A stretch of 64,000 nt of DNA from Deltaproteobacteria bacterium (GTDB lineage Bacteria > Myxococcota_A > Polyangia > Polyangiales > Polyangiaceae). A program made the translations under genes and the position numbers. Under the pieces are notes generated by a model. The model was not told the DNA's origin. It was given only the letters and a program-made list of their open reading frames with translations, and ran no database searches. The stretch spans positions 1 to 64,000 of the forward strand of contig QJWJ01000376.1 of assembly GCA_003235365.1 (NCBI GenBank), given 5' to 3'. Below are positions 33,019 to 42,591 of this stretch, piece by piece (positions within the stretch are counted from its first letter, which is position 1; each line of letters begins with the position of its first letter).

Positions 33019-33558
33019 ATGATGAGTCCTGAATGGCTGGGTGCGCTGGCTCGATACAACCGCTGGATGAACGACAAACTTTACAGCTGCGCGGCCACGC
33101 TCAGCGACGAAACACGCAGGCGCGACGTCGGCGCGTTCTTCAGGTCGATCCACGGCACGTTCAATCACCTCCTGCTCGGCGACCGGGTCTGGCTCGCACG
33201 CTTCACGAACCAGAGCGTAGCCGACGGGTCGATGGGTCCGGGGGGCATTCTCGCTCTGGATCAAGAGCTGTACAGCGACTTTGAGGAACTGCGTCGCCAA
33301 AGAGCGCACACGGACGACGAGCTATCAGCGTGGGTCTCTGGGCTCACCCCGGAGCGGCTTGCCGAACCACTCGAGTACGTGCGTCGCGGCACGAAGCAGG
33401 TATCTCCGCTTTGGTGGGCGGTGGCTCATGTTTTCAATCACCAGACGCACCACCGGGGTCAGATTACCACCCTACTCTCACAGCAGGGGTGCGACCCCGG
33501 TGTCACCGACCTGTTCGCGATGTTGCGTGACGAGGCGGCAAACGCTGGATCAAGCTGA
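33019..33558 (+). CDS. DinB-family protein
   Basis: A 179-residue four-helix-bundle protein of the DinB/YfiT type. The putative metal-binding histidines lie in IHGTFNHLLLGD and in VFNHQTHHRGQ, the DinB/DUF664 signature. Other hallmarks are RYNRWMND at the start and WWAVAHV. Members bind a divalent metal; several act in thiol (bacillithiol or mycothiol) transfer or as stress proteins. The start may be either of two adjacent ATGs (33019 or 33022); there is no strong ribosome site. Confidence 0.88.
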   Translation: MMSPEWLGALARYNRWMNDKLYSCAATLSDETRRRDVGAFFRSIHGTFNHLLLGDRVWLARFTNQSVADGSMGPGGILALDQELYSDFEELRRQRAHTDDELSAWVSGLTPERLAEPLEYVRRGTKQVSPLWWAVAHVFNHQTHHRGQITTLLSQQGCDPGVTDLFAMLRDEAANAGSS

Positions 33559-33925
33559 GGCTGAGCCGAACTCGCTGCGCTGGCGGCCGCTTCGCGGGCG
33601 ACGGTTCCCCGGGCGAGCAAGACGAGGTCAACGTCGCGATGTCTCTCGGGTGAGCGTCTGCCAGCCCGTGGTGAAAGGCTCCCGTCGCCGGACGCGGGGC
33701 ACAGGCATCTGCGTTTGCCGTTCGGGCCTCGAGTAGCCAGTCTCGAAAGAGGCGAAGCGTTTCGGTCATTGCAGATGCTGACGCCGGCTCGGTGTCACGC
33801 AGGGTGTGGCTACTTCGCATGCCTTGGAGGGACCGAGTGTCCCATTTTGGCAGGCTGCGTCCTCCGGACGATGCCGTCGACAGCAATTACTAAAGTCGGA
33901 CGCGGCCAAGTCGACAAAGGAGTCT
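33559..33925. other. intergenic region with possible LysR tail remnant
   Basis: 367 bp. On the minus strand from 33769 the frame MTETLRLFRDWLLEAR resembles the C-terminal end of LysR-type regulators, but no upstream LysR body exists, so it would be a relic. Otherwise empty. Confidence 0.3.
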
Positions 33926-36900
33926 GTGGAATTGGGAGACTATTCATCGGGGCTAGGTATTCCGGGATACGACATCGACGCGCCTGTCTATGGCAGTGCG
34001 GCGACGCACGTCTATCGCGCCAAGCGCGTCAAAGACGGGGTGCGAGTCGTGATCAAGACCGCCGCCGTGGGTGCCGAGTCCGCGGCAGCACGCGGCAAGC
34101 TGCACCATGAGCGGGAGTTGCTCCAAGATCTCGACGTCGAGGGCGTTCCGCGCTTGATCGAAGCGGTTTCGCACCGCGGCATGCCAGTGCTCGTTCTGGC
34201 TGATTCGGGTTTGAATTCGTTGCGCGCTCACCTCGCGCAACACCGGCTGTTCTCGCCCCAAACGTTCCTCACCGTCGCTCAGAAGCTGACCGCGATCGTC
34301 GGGCGGGTGCACGAAGCCGGCGTCGTGCACAAGGACATCAACCCGTCGAACGTCTTGTTCGATCCCACCTCCGGCGAAGTCGAACTCATCGACTTCGACA
34401 TTGCTTCACTGCTTCCACGCGAGTGTCCGGAGCTACGGAGTCCGGAGCGCATCGAGGGGACACTGCCGTACATCTCGCCCGAGCAGACTGGACGGATGAA
34501 CCGCGCGATCGACACGCGCACCGATATTTACTCCCTTGGCATGACGTTCTACGAAATGTTGACCGGCGCGCCGGCATTCGATGGTCGCGACGCAATGGAG
34601 ATGGTGCATCGTCACATCGCGAAAGCGCCAACCAATCTGCATCAGGTCGACCCGAACATCCCCGAGGCCGTCGCGGCCATCGTCGATAAGTGCCTTTCCA
34701 AGATGGCCGAGGATCGTTATCAGAGCACGCTGGGGCTCGAGGCAGACCTGGCCGAGGTGCTTCGTCGCTTGAACGAGCATGAGTCGCTTGACGATTTTGC
34801 CGTGGGTGCGCACGACCTCTCGCCAGTTCTACACCTTCCTCAGAAGCTGTACGGGCGGGCGCGAGAAGTGGCTCAGTTGCATGAAGCGTTTGATCGGGTA
34901 CGTACCGGCAAGTGCGAGTTCCTCTTCGTCGAAGGCTACTCCGGCATCGGCAAGTCTGCGTTGATTAACGAAGTTCACAAGGACTTGGTATCGGAGCGTG
35001 GCTACTTCGCTACGGGCAAGTTCGACCAATTCAAGCGCGACATTCCGTTTGGTGCAGTGGTGACTGCAATGGGGAACTTGTGTCGTGACCTCTCGCTCGA
35101 GGGCGCCGAAGCGGTAGCGATGTGGCGTGCTCGATTGGTGGAAGTGGTCGGCGACAATGTTCCCGTTTTGGTCGACATGATCCCGGAGCTCGAGTTGTTG
35201 GTCGGGAGTCAACCACCGCCACTTCCGGTGAGCCCGATGGACGCCCGAAACCGGTTTACGCGGGCATTCGAGCAGTTCCTTCGGGTTTTCGACGATGCTG
35301 GTCACCCTGTGGTCATATTCATCGACGACCTTCAGTGGGCCGACGCTGGCACGCTGCAACTGCTCGAGTCTGTCGCGAAAGGATCGACTCAGCGCGTCCT
35401 TTGGTTGGGTGCCTATCGCGACAACGAGGTGAGCGCGACGCATCCGTTGTCACTCACCATCAACGCGATTCGTGAGGCAGACAACGCGCCGCTGAACACG
35501 CTACCGGTTCGTCCGCTCGAACTCGGTGACGTCGAAGAGCTGCTGTCAGACGTGCTGCACGAGCCCCGGACGGCGGTGTCTTCTCTCGCCGCCCTCATGG
35601 CCAAACAGACCGGCGCAAACCCGTTCTTCTTGGGGCAAATGATCGAGAACCTGAGGCAGAAGGATCTGATCAGGCTCGACATGCAGCAGCGGCGTTGGGT
35701 CTGGGATCTCGCCGCGATCGAGCGAGTCGAGGTAAGTGACAACGTCGTCGACCTGATGATCCAGCGGATTGGGACACTTCCCGAGACGACCCAGCGCAAG
35801 CTGCAAGTTGCCTCCTGTGTCGGGAGTCGGTTCGCGCTGGGAGTGCTCGCAGAGGCGACGTCGTGTGGTTCTTCTGAAACGAGGGTGGACCTCTGGGAGG
35901 CCGTTCGCGGTGGCTTCCTCGTTCCTCTGGATGAACGATATCGAAACGCCGCCGGACTCGAGGACGCGGATATTGCCGGCATCGAATTGCGCTTCGCCCA
36001 CGACCGGGTCCAGCAGTCAGCAAGCGCGATGCTCGGTGACGATGAACGAGCCGCCACGCGTCTGCGCATCGGGCGGATCCTGCTCGCTCGAGGTGACGAG
36101 GCCAGCAGTGGGATCTTCGAAATTCTCGGCCATCTGTATGCCGGTCGAGCTGGTATCGTCGACGCCTCCGAGCGGGCGACGATTGCCCAGTTGGCGCGCA
36201 CTGCCGCGGAGCGAGCGCGCAGCTCGACAGCCTACGAAACGGCCCACCACTTGGTCTGCTTTGGCATGGAGCTGCTCCCGGATGACTCCTGGGACGTGCA
36301 CTACGCGTTGACCTACGCTCTGCACCTCGAACGGCTTCAATGCGAATATTTGGTCGGCGACTTCGAGGCGGCGGAGCGCTACTTCCAGCTGATAGTCTCC
36401 AACGCGCATTCAAAGCCGGAGGTCTCCGAAGCCTACCGAGTCCGTGTGGTACTCTGCGAGAACCTCGGCCAATACGCGGACGGTCTGCGATTCGGCATGG
36501 AATGCCTGAAAATGCTCGGCCTAGAGCTGTCTTTCGAAGTGTCTCCAGCCGAGATCGAGGGACTGATAAAGGAGCTGGATGACGCCCTCGGTGATCGGTC
36601 GATCGCGAGTCTGCGCGACTCGGATGAGATGACTGATCCGATTGCGATCTCGCGCGCGATGATGTTGCTCACGCTGCAGTCGACGTCGTACTTCATCACG
36701 CCGACGTTCTTTCAGAGTATCATCATTCGAGGCGCGCTCGAACATCTCCGCCACGGTAGTACGCCATTTGCTTCCTTCGCCTACGGCGGACTGGCCACTG
36801 CCCTCGGGGAACTCGGTGATTACGAGCGCAGCCTGGCCTTTGGCATGCTCGCGATCGACGTCAACGACATTCGCTATGACTCGGCGTTCACGCGCGGCAA

Positions 36901-39874
36901 GACATACCTTCAAGTCACCCAGTGGGTTCGCTTCCGGCATCAGCCGCTTGCGAAGAACCTCGAGCAAGTCCTCGACTCGTTCCGCTGGTGTGTCCGCGTT
37001 GGTGAGCTCAACTTTGCTTCCTACGCTGCTGTGCACGTCGTCTTGCTGTTGTTGGCAACGGCGCGGTCGTTGAGAGAGGTTCACGAGCAGGCCCAGATCT
37101 GGCTCGCGCATGCACGCAGCGTGCGCAATGACGAGATGGTCGATTCCATTCGATCGGTCGACTTTGCCGTACGCGCCCTGTTGGGTCTCAAGCCAAGCGA
37201 GGCTGAGTCGATCGACGACGTGGAGCAGTTCGGTGACGAGCGTTTCGAGGCGTTCATCGCCAAGAACCGATCGATGTGCATGCAGGCGTACTACCGCCAT
37301 CACCTGAGCATGCTGCGCTACATCGAAGGTGACTTCGCCGCCGCGCGCGCGGCCAACGACTGGAGCGACGAGAGCGTGTGGGCCGTCCACGGCCAGCTGC
37401 AAGTCGAAGAACACGCCTTCTACCAGTCGTTGATCCAACTCGCTACTTGTCCCGAGGCTGCGTCGCCCGAGCGTGAGGAATGTTTGGCTCGCGTCCGCGC
37501 CAATCGTGACAGGTTGAAGGTTCTCGTCGAACATTCCCCAACGAACTTCCAACACAAAGTGCTGCTGATCGAGGCCGAGTACATGCGCGTGGTGGGAGAA
37601 GGTGACATCGCGCTGGCTTACGACGAGGCTCTCGAGGTTGCGCTGCGCAATGGGTACGTTCAGGACGCTGCGATTGCGGCGGAGCGCGCGTTCGACTGGT
37701 ATCGAAGCAGACGGCAGATTGCTCGAGCTCGCGCATACTTGTTCGAGGCAATACAGCACTACGATACTTGGGGTGCAGCGGCCAAGGTACAACGCTTGAA
37801 CGCCGAGCATCGGGCATTGACCACGACGATCGGCCAAACGAATCGAACGCACGAGACCGCGACGCTCAAGACGACGCTCACTCGAAGCACCAACCTGAGC
37901 CTCGATCTGCTTTCAGTAACCAAAGCCACGCAGGCCATCTCTAGCGAGATCCAACTAGATCGGCTCCTGGAGCGCCTGGTTGCCATTCTCATGGAAAGCG
38001 CAGGCGCCGAACGAGTTTCGATCGTCTTTGCTAGAGACAAACAGTTACAGGTTACCGCTCAGGGCAGTCAAGAGGGTCAAGTCGAGGTCATGACCGCCGT
38101 GCCACTCGACGAGGCGAGTGACGTGTCGCGCGCGGTGATAAGGCACGTGGCCCGAACTCGCGAGGCCGTGATCCTCGACGACGCTGCCAATGACGGGGCG
38201 TTCAAGGCCGACCCGGACGTTCGGAGACGCAAGATACGTTCTTTGCTGTGCATGCCGATCCTTGGACAGGGGCGCTTGATTGGCCTCGTGTACCTGGAGA
38301 ACAATCTGACGACGGGGTGTTTTGAGCTGGCCCGTATCGAGGTGTTGAAGATCTTGCTGGGACAGATCGCGATCTCCATCGAGCACGCGATGTTGTATCA
38401 GAACCTCGAGGACGAAGTTCGGCGGCGGACTCGAGAGGTTGCCCTTCGTCAGCGCGATATCGAGCGAATCCTCGATAGCACTGCCGATGGGATCATCGAC
38501 GTCGAGTTGACCGGCAACCTGCACAGTCCTCCGTCGCGAGCCGCGAGCGAGTTCTTTGGAGCCGCCGCCGTGGGAGTCGAGGTTTGGGAGTACCTCCGTC
38601 CCGGAGACGCCGAGTTCGGCGGTCTGTTCGAGGCTTGCTTCGACTGGCTCGTGGAGGATGTGGCGCTCTTCACCCTGCACGCCGGACAGATGCCGCGTAC
38701 GCTCGAGCGCGATGGAAAGCGATTCAAGCTCCAGTACCGCCCGGTGCTGGCCGAGGGGAAGCTCGAACGAGTGTTGGTGATAGCTACCGATGTTACCCAA
38801 GAGCACATTCTGCATGAAGCGAAACAGGAGGCATTGGAGCGTCAGGAAGTGATCGCCCGGCTGCTGCGTGATCGCACTGGAATGCGAGCGTTCATCGAAG
38901 AATCGATGGTGCAGCTCGAGGCGATGAGGAAAGACACGGACATGGACGCCGTCAAACGTCTCATTCACACGCTCAAGGGAAATGCAGCTGCGTTTGGGTT
39001 CGCGCAGTTGTCCAAGCGTTGTCATGAGGTGGAGAGCGAACTCGAGACATCTGGCGCGAAAGGACTGTCGAGCGAGCAGCATCAGGCGCTCACTCGGTGT
39101 TTTCGTGCGCGCCGCGACAGCATCAGAGAGTTTCTCGAGTTGGATCGCGCTCGGGGCGTCGAGCTCACCACGGAGGAGCACATGCGCTTCATCCAGGCGA
39201 TTGAGGCGGAAAGGAGTCACTCCGCGCTCTACAAGGCGGCCAGCTGCTGGGCGTGGCCTCGCGCGTACGACGTGTTGAGCCGTATTGAGCAGCAGGTAAA
39301 CAGGATGGCAGAGCGTCAGGACAAGTCCGTGCGTGTGGTCATCGACGACCACGGTCTGCGTTTGCGCCCCGGCGTGCTCGACGCTTTCATCTCGACGCTG
39401 GGCCATGTCGCTCGCAACGCAGTCGACCACGGTGTGCAGAACGCGGACGCGCGTCGAGCCCAGGGTAAGCCACCCGTGGCGACGATATCTTTGTCTACCC
39501 GCATCGAAGGGAACAGATGCATCTTCAGCGTCGAGGACGACGGCCGAGGCATTGACGTGGAAGCGCTCCGGGCTTCGGCAACCCAACGCGGGGTGCCAAT
39601 TTCGGCGGGAGAAGACGGGATACGCGACTTGTTGTTTCACGATGGCCTTTCGACCGCCACGCACGTGACTGAAGTGTCAGGTCGTGGAGTCGGACTTGCG
39701 GCGGTACGAGCAGCCTGTGAGCAAGCCGGCGGACGTATCGACGTGACCTGGAGAGGGAACGGCGGCACCCGCTTTGCGTTCATCTTCCCCGCGGATGTGG
39801 CGAACACGGCAGATCCGCGAGAGCCGACGCGTCCGTCGGCCGCACCACCTCCGCCTCGCAGCGCTGCGGCGTGA
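33926..39874 (+). CDS. giant Ser/Thr kinase-AAA-GAF-PAS-HPt-CheA-type ATPase
   Basis: A 1982-residue signalling protein. GTG at 33926 (TTG at 33932 possible) after AAAGGAG. Domains in order: Ser/Thr kinase, residues 14-285, with VVIK Lys44, HKDINPSN with Asp137, a DFD metal motif and SPEQTGR activation end; AAA-type STAND ATPase from 320 with Walker A GYSGIGKS at 337-344 and Walker B VVIFIDDLQWAD; a TPR-like helical region to about 1300; GAF about 1330-1490; PAS about 1510-1625; HPt with His1681 in LIHTLKGNAAAFGF; and a CheA-type HATPase (1800-1955) with HVARNAVDHG, DDGRGID and SGRGVGLAAVR. No HisKA, CheW or receiver is present. Cytoplasmic, without membrane segments. The receiver protein convergent downstream is a likely partner. 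Confidence 0.92.
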   Translation: MELGDYSSGLGIPGYDIDAPVYGSAATHVYRAKRVKDGVRVVIKTAAVGAESAAARGKLHHERELLQDLDVEGVPRLIEAVSHRGMPVLVLADSGLNSLRAHLAQHRLFSPQTFLTVAQKLTAIVGRVHEAGVVHKDINPSNVLFDPTSGEVELIDFDIASLLPRECPELRSPERIEGTLPYISPEQTGRMNRAIDTRTDIYSLGMTFYEMLTGAPAFDGRDAMEMVHRHIAKAPTNLHQVDPNIPEAVAAIVDKCLSKMAEDRYQSTLGLEADLAEVLRRLNEHESLDDFAVGAHDLSPVLHLPQKLYGRAREVAQLHEAFDRVRTGKCEFLFVEGYSGIGKSALINEVHKDLVSERGYFATGKFDQFKRDIPFGAVVTAMGNLCRDLSLEGAEAVAMWRARLVEVVGDNVPVLVDMIPELELLVGSQPPPLPVSPMDARNRFTRAFEQFLRVFDDAGHPVVIFIDDLQWADAGTLQLLESVAKGSTQRVLWLGAYRDNEVSATHPLSLTINAIREADNAPLNTLPVRPLELGDVEELLSDVLHEPRTAVSSLAALMAKQTGANPFFLGQMIENLRQKDLIRLDMQQRRWVWDLAAIERVEVSDNVVDLMIQRIGTLPETTQRKLQVASCVGSRFALGVLAEATSCGSSETRVDLWEAVRGGFLVPLDERYRNAAGLEDADIAGIELRFAHDRVQQSASAMLGDDERAATRLRIGRILLARGDEASSGIFEILGHLYAGRAGIVDASERATIAQLARTAAERARSSTAYETAHHLVCFGMELLPDDSWDVHYALTYALHLERLQCEYLVGDFEAAERYFQLIVSNAHSKPEVSEAYRVRVVLCENLGQYADGLRFGMECLKMLGLELSFEVSPAEIEGLIKELDDALGDRSIASLRDSDEMTDPIAISRAMMLLTLQSTSYFITPTFFQSIIIRGALEHLRHGSTPFASFAYGGLATALGELGDYERSLAFGMLAIDVNDIRYDSAFTRGKTYLQVTQWVRFRHQPLAKNLEQVLDSFRWCVRVGELNFASYAAVHVVLLLLATARSLREVHEQAQIWLAHARSVRNDEMVDSIRSVDFAVRALLGLKPSEAESIDDVEQFGDERFEAFIAKNRSMCMQAYYRHHLSMLRYIEGDFAAARAANDWSDESVWAVHGQLQVEEHAFYQSLIQLATCPEAASPEREECLARVRANRDRLKVLVEHSPTNFQHKVLLIEAEYMRVVGEGDIALAYDEALEVALRNGYVQDAAIAAERAFDWYRSRRQIARARAYLFEAIQHYDTWGAAAKVQRLNAEHRALTTTIGQTNRTHETATLKTTLTRSTNLSLDLLSVTKATQAISSEIQLDRLLERLVAILMESAGAERVSIVFARDKQLQVTAQGSQEGQVEVMTAVPLDEASDVSRAVIRHVARTREAVILDDAANDGAFKADPDVRRRKIRSLLCMPILGQGRLIGLVYLENNLTTGCFELARIEVLKILLGQIAISIEHAMLYQNLEDEVRRRTREVALRQRDIERILDSTADGIIDVELTGNLHSPPSRAASEFFGAAAVGVEVWEYLRPGDAEFGGLFEACFDWLVEDVALFTLHAGQMPRTLERDGKRFKLQYRPVLAEGKLERVLVIATDVTQEHILHEAKQEALERQEVIARLLRDRTGMRAFIEESMVQLEAMRKDTDMDAVKRLIHTLKGNAAAFGFAQLSKRCHEVESELETSGAKGLSSEQHQALTRCFRARRDSIREFLELDRARGVELTTEEHMRFIQAIEAERSHSALYKAASCWAWPRAYDVLSRIEQQVNRMAERQDKSVRVVIDDHGLRLRPGVLDAFISTLGHVARNAVDHGVQNADARRAQGKPPVATISLSTRIEGNRCIFSVEDDGRGIDVEALRASATQRGVPISAGEDGIRDLLFHDGLSTATHVTEVSGRGVGLAAVRAACEQAGGRIDVTWRGNGGTRFAFIFPADVANTADPREPTRPSAAPPPPRSAAA

Positions 39875-39989
39875 GGTCACTTCGTCGACCTCGCTCGGCG
39901 ACTGCAATAGTTGCGGAGCAGGTCGCCAGTGAACGGGAGGCACTCCGAGGGCTCCGTCCTGTGGGAACGGTGCCCTGCGAGAGCGGCCT

Positions 39990-40008
39990 TCCGTGCCACC
40001 CGCACGGA
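39990..40008. terminator. stem-loop between convergent kinase and receiver genes
   Basis: TCCGTGC, five bases, GCACGGA: a 7-bp perfect stem in the 186-bp gap between the two stop codons. Confidence 0.4.
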
Positions 40009-40060
40009 CCCCGGCGCGCTGGGTTTGGTACTCAGCGACGAGTTGTCGATTGGCGAGGGG

Positions 40061-40459
40061 TCAGCGGTCCACGCTGCTGCTGACGCTCTCCATCGTGGAC
40101 CGTACCAGTTCTGCGATGTTGGTCAGGTTCGCAGATTTTTCGATCCAGGCGCTGCCACCAGCCTGGCGTACCTCCTGAATGCGGTCCTTCGAAGCGTCGG
40201 ACGATAGGACGAGGATTGGGGTGCGCTGGTACTCATCGAGTTTGCGGAGCTCACGCAAGAACGCAAGACCGTCCATGGCGGGCATGTGGATGTCGGTGAT
40301 GACCATGTCGAAGGCGGTCGCGCGAGCCTTGTAGAGGCCCTCCACGCCCTCAGAGGCTTCAGTGACCTCAAACCCGATTGCCCTCAGCACTTGAGCGATT
40401 CGTCGACGAGTTGCCACGGCATCATCAACCAACAGTATCCGCTGCCCCCTGCGCATCAT
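40061..40459 (-). CDS. single-domain response regulator (CheY-like)
   Basis: A 132-residue receiver with no output domain. The acid pocket is D12/D13 in LLVDDA, the phosphoacceptor is D56 in VITDIHMPAMDG, and K108 (WIEKS) is the conserved lysine. VLSSDAS holds the Thr/Ser position. It faces the 1982-residue kinase tail-to-tail. That kinase has an HPt and a CheA-type ATPase but no receiver of its own, so this protein is the natural phosphoacceptor candidate. Pairing is inferred only from position and completeness. Confidence 0.92.
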   Translation of the reverse strand: MMRRGQRILLVDDAVATRRRIAQVLRAIGFEVTEASEGVEGLYKARATAFDMVITDIHMPAMDGLAFLRELRKLDEYQRTPILVLSSDASKDRIQEVRQAGGSAWIEKSANLTNIAELVRSTMESVSSSVDR

Positions 40460-40742
40460 CTGAGGTTACCAGTTCACTCGCGCACGCGCCACGGGTCACG
40501 CCGCTCCCGCCTGAGTTGACTACGGTGAGTGAACTGCGCAGGGTTGCCTACAGTAAAGAGAGGCGCTGAAACGCGGCTTGCTCGTTGCAGTCTGAACCGC
40601 ACCGTGCCGCGTTGCTCGTGCGACCAGGCCGGGGCAGCCCTTTCGATCGACGTTGGGTGTACTGAGGCTTCGCGGCGCGTGACAGTGCCTGCTGCACCGT
40701 TCCAGCAGTGTGGCGAAAGAGTCGCGAGGATGGTTCGAGCAA

Positions 40743-41903
40743 TCAGGGAGCGTTTGGCAGCATCGCGCTGATCGCATCGTAGAAGGAGCTGCCGAGGACG
40801 GCGTAGCCGGGGTCGTTGGGATGTAGCGAGTCACCCATCCACGCCGACTGGTAGTTTGGGTCACTGGTAAACGCGGCGTGATTGTCGACCAACAACACGT
40901 GCTGTCCCAGCGCGGCACGTTCGTCGACCAAGTCGACCATGGCGGCGTTGTAGGGTGCAACCTTCGGCCCGTTTCCGTTGTTCATCGGGATGATGGTGGC
41001 GACCACGAGCAACGCGTCGGGTGCAGCAGACGTGATGTCGTCCATCAAGTTGCCCAAGCGGTTGGGGGCCTGATCGACGGCGACGTTCCCGTTGAGGTCG
41101 TTGGTGCCTATCATGAGCAGAACGATGTGAGGATGGTACATCGAGATCGCCTGATCAGTGATCTGCCCGGAAATGCCGGAGTGACCCGCGTCCGAATCGA
41201 TGGTGTAGCCACCGTGCCCTTCGTGGTTCCTGGGGAACTGGCGGTCGGCGACCATGTTCGGACCGTTCGTCAACGCGCCGACGAAGGTGATGTTCTTGCC
41301 GTCTTCGACGGCGTTGCGAAACAGCTCGACACGGTAGCCTCCGCCTGAGGAGCCGAAGCCTTCGGTGATCGAGTCACCCAGGGGCAGGATGGCGCACGGA
41401 TCACCGTTCTGCGGGCATGGTGTGAATCCATCACTGGCGCCTCCCCCGGCGCCTCCTGACCCACCGGCGCCGCCCGAAGCTGACATCCCGCCGCTGCCGC
41501 CCGCACCAGTCGTGCCACCCTCGCCAGCTCCACTGCCGCCGCTGCCGCCAGCTCCATCCGCGCCAGCGTTGCCGCCGCTGGAGGTGTTTCCGCCAGCGTT
41601 GGGGGTGGCCGTCGGCGAGTCCGTCACCGTCGGGGACGAGCTTGGTGTCGCGCTCGTGCTGGTGACCGGGGCCGAGCTGCCGTTCGATGGTGTCGTCGAA
41701 CTGTTGCCAGTGCCTGGAGGTGTTGGTTCCGCGCTGGGGCTGCCGAGAACGCTTGGCGTCGTGGTGGGGGTACTCGACGGGCCCGAAGTGTCGGTCGGTG
41801 CCGTGACAGCTGGGCTCTCGTTGCTGTCCTTGGAGTCCGCCTCGTCACTGCACCCCATGAACAGGGGCAGCAAGAGAACCAAGTATGTTCGGGAGAGACT
41901 CAT
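40743..41903 (-). CDS. SGNH/GDSL hydrolase lipoprotein
   Basis: A 386-residue exported esterase. The ATG at 41903 begins a lipoprotein signal (LFMGC); an upstream extension to 41972 is not needed. Residues 20-165 are a Thr/Ser then Gly/Ala-rich linker. The SGNH domain is complete: LPLGDSITEGFG (block I Ser), a Gly-containing block II (DAGHSGISG), LLMIGTNDLNG (block III Asn) and DSLHPNDPGY (Asp/His of block V). Carbohydrate acetyl esterases and lipases share this fold; the layout resembles secreted acetylxylan esterases. Unlike the module A lipoprotein, all catalytic positions are kept. Confidence 0.9.
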   Translation of the reverse strand: MSLSRTYLVLLLPLFMGCSDEADSKDSNESPAVTAPTDTSGPSSTPTTTPSVLGSPSAEPTPPGTGNSSTTPSNGSSAPVTSTSATPSSSPTVTDSPTATPNAGGNTSSGGNAGADGAGGSGGSGAGEGGTTGAGGSGGMSASGGAGGSGGAGGGASDGFTPCPQNGDPCAILPLGDSITEGFGSSGGGYRVELFRNAVEDGKNITFVGALTNGPNMVADRQFPRNHEGHGGYTIDSDAGHSGISGQITDQAISMYHPHIVLLMIGTNDLNGNVAVDQAPNRLGNLMDDITSAAPDALLVVATIIPMNNGNGPKVAPYNAAMVDLVDERAALGQHVLLVDNHAAFTSDPNYQSAWMGDSLHPNDPGYAVLGSSFYDAISAMLPNAP

Positions 41904-42577
41904 CGTGTGTTTCCGCGGCAGACAGGCACCTAGATTCAAAGACATGTTCAGACCTGCGAAATGAAGGCTCAAGCCTCACCCGGGATCCAGCTTTTGCTTT
42001 CGTTTCGCCGAGATCTTTTCTGTGGGGTACGGACCGCCCTCGTGAAATCCGTCTTCGGTGGAACATGAAACCGATAACGTCATCGCGACCACTGAAGGTG
42101 CCACGGCGACGGCTGGGGACAATCGTGGGTTCATCTTCGCTGCGCTAGTCGGAGGCGCTCATCCGTCGCGCGCAGGTTCGGTCCAGGACGACGCTGCCTC
42201 GACAGGTCGGTTCAGTCTCCGATCGGGCGTCGAGGAGCGGGCCCGAGTATGCTGCGGGGGTCGTTCGCTCGCGAGCGTCCGAAGTTCTGAGGTTCGGTGT
42301 TCCGGATCGGGCATGCGTGCTGATTGCGCCACAGAGCTGGCCGCGGCGGCGAAGGGGCGTGCCTGCGGTGCCACAGGTTCTTTCAAAGCCGCGGCAAACG
42401 ACGCGTGCGCCCGTTGGTATGCCGATTGCTCTGGGTACTCGGGTGCCGTCCCCTCGGGTCTCCCACCGTCCGTTGCTGCAAGCAGCTCTACTAGTCCCCT
42501 GGAACCGTGATTTCTTGAAGAATTGCGGGCGCCCCCAGTTGGGTGAGGGCCGCCGCAATTCTGCGAAACGCCTCGGT
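41904..42577. other. intergenic region with nested palindromic element
   Basis: 674 bp between divergent genes. It contains the element at 42494-42591. Open frames on both strands lack domains or signals and are rejected. Confidence 0.5.
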
Positions 42578-42591
42578 TTGTTCCAGGGGAC
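42494..42591. repeat. 98-bp nested inverted-repeat element (MITE-like)
   Basis: The outer arms, GTCCCCTGGAAC (42494-42505) and its exact reverse complement (42580-42591), enclose inner arms of 16 bp with two mismatches (42519-42534 and 42547-42562, AGAATTGCGG core). It could be a miniature inverted-repeat element, an RNA structure in a leader, or a terminator pair. No target-site duplication is evident. Confidence 0.75.

Noticed and set aside
36521..37852. Long minus-strand frames opposite the giant kinase, also 38045-39664
   Set aside because: No motif or start signal; the plus strand is continuously coding with recognisable domains.
42058..42510. 150-codon plus-strand frame upstream of the palindromic element, and its minus-strand counterpart
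   Set aside because: Both strands are open, no signal or domain, and it runs into the inverted repeat.
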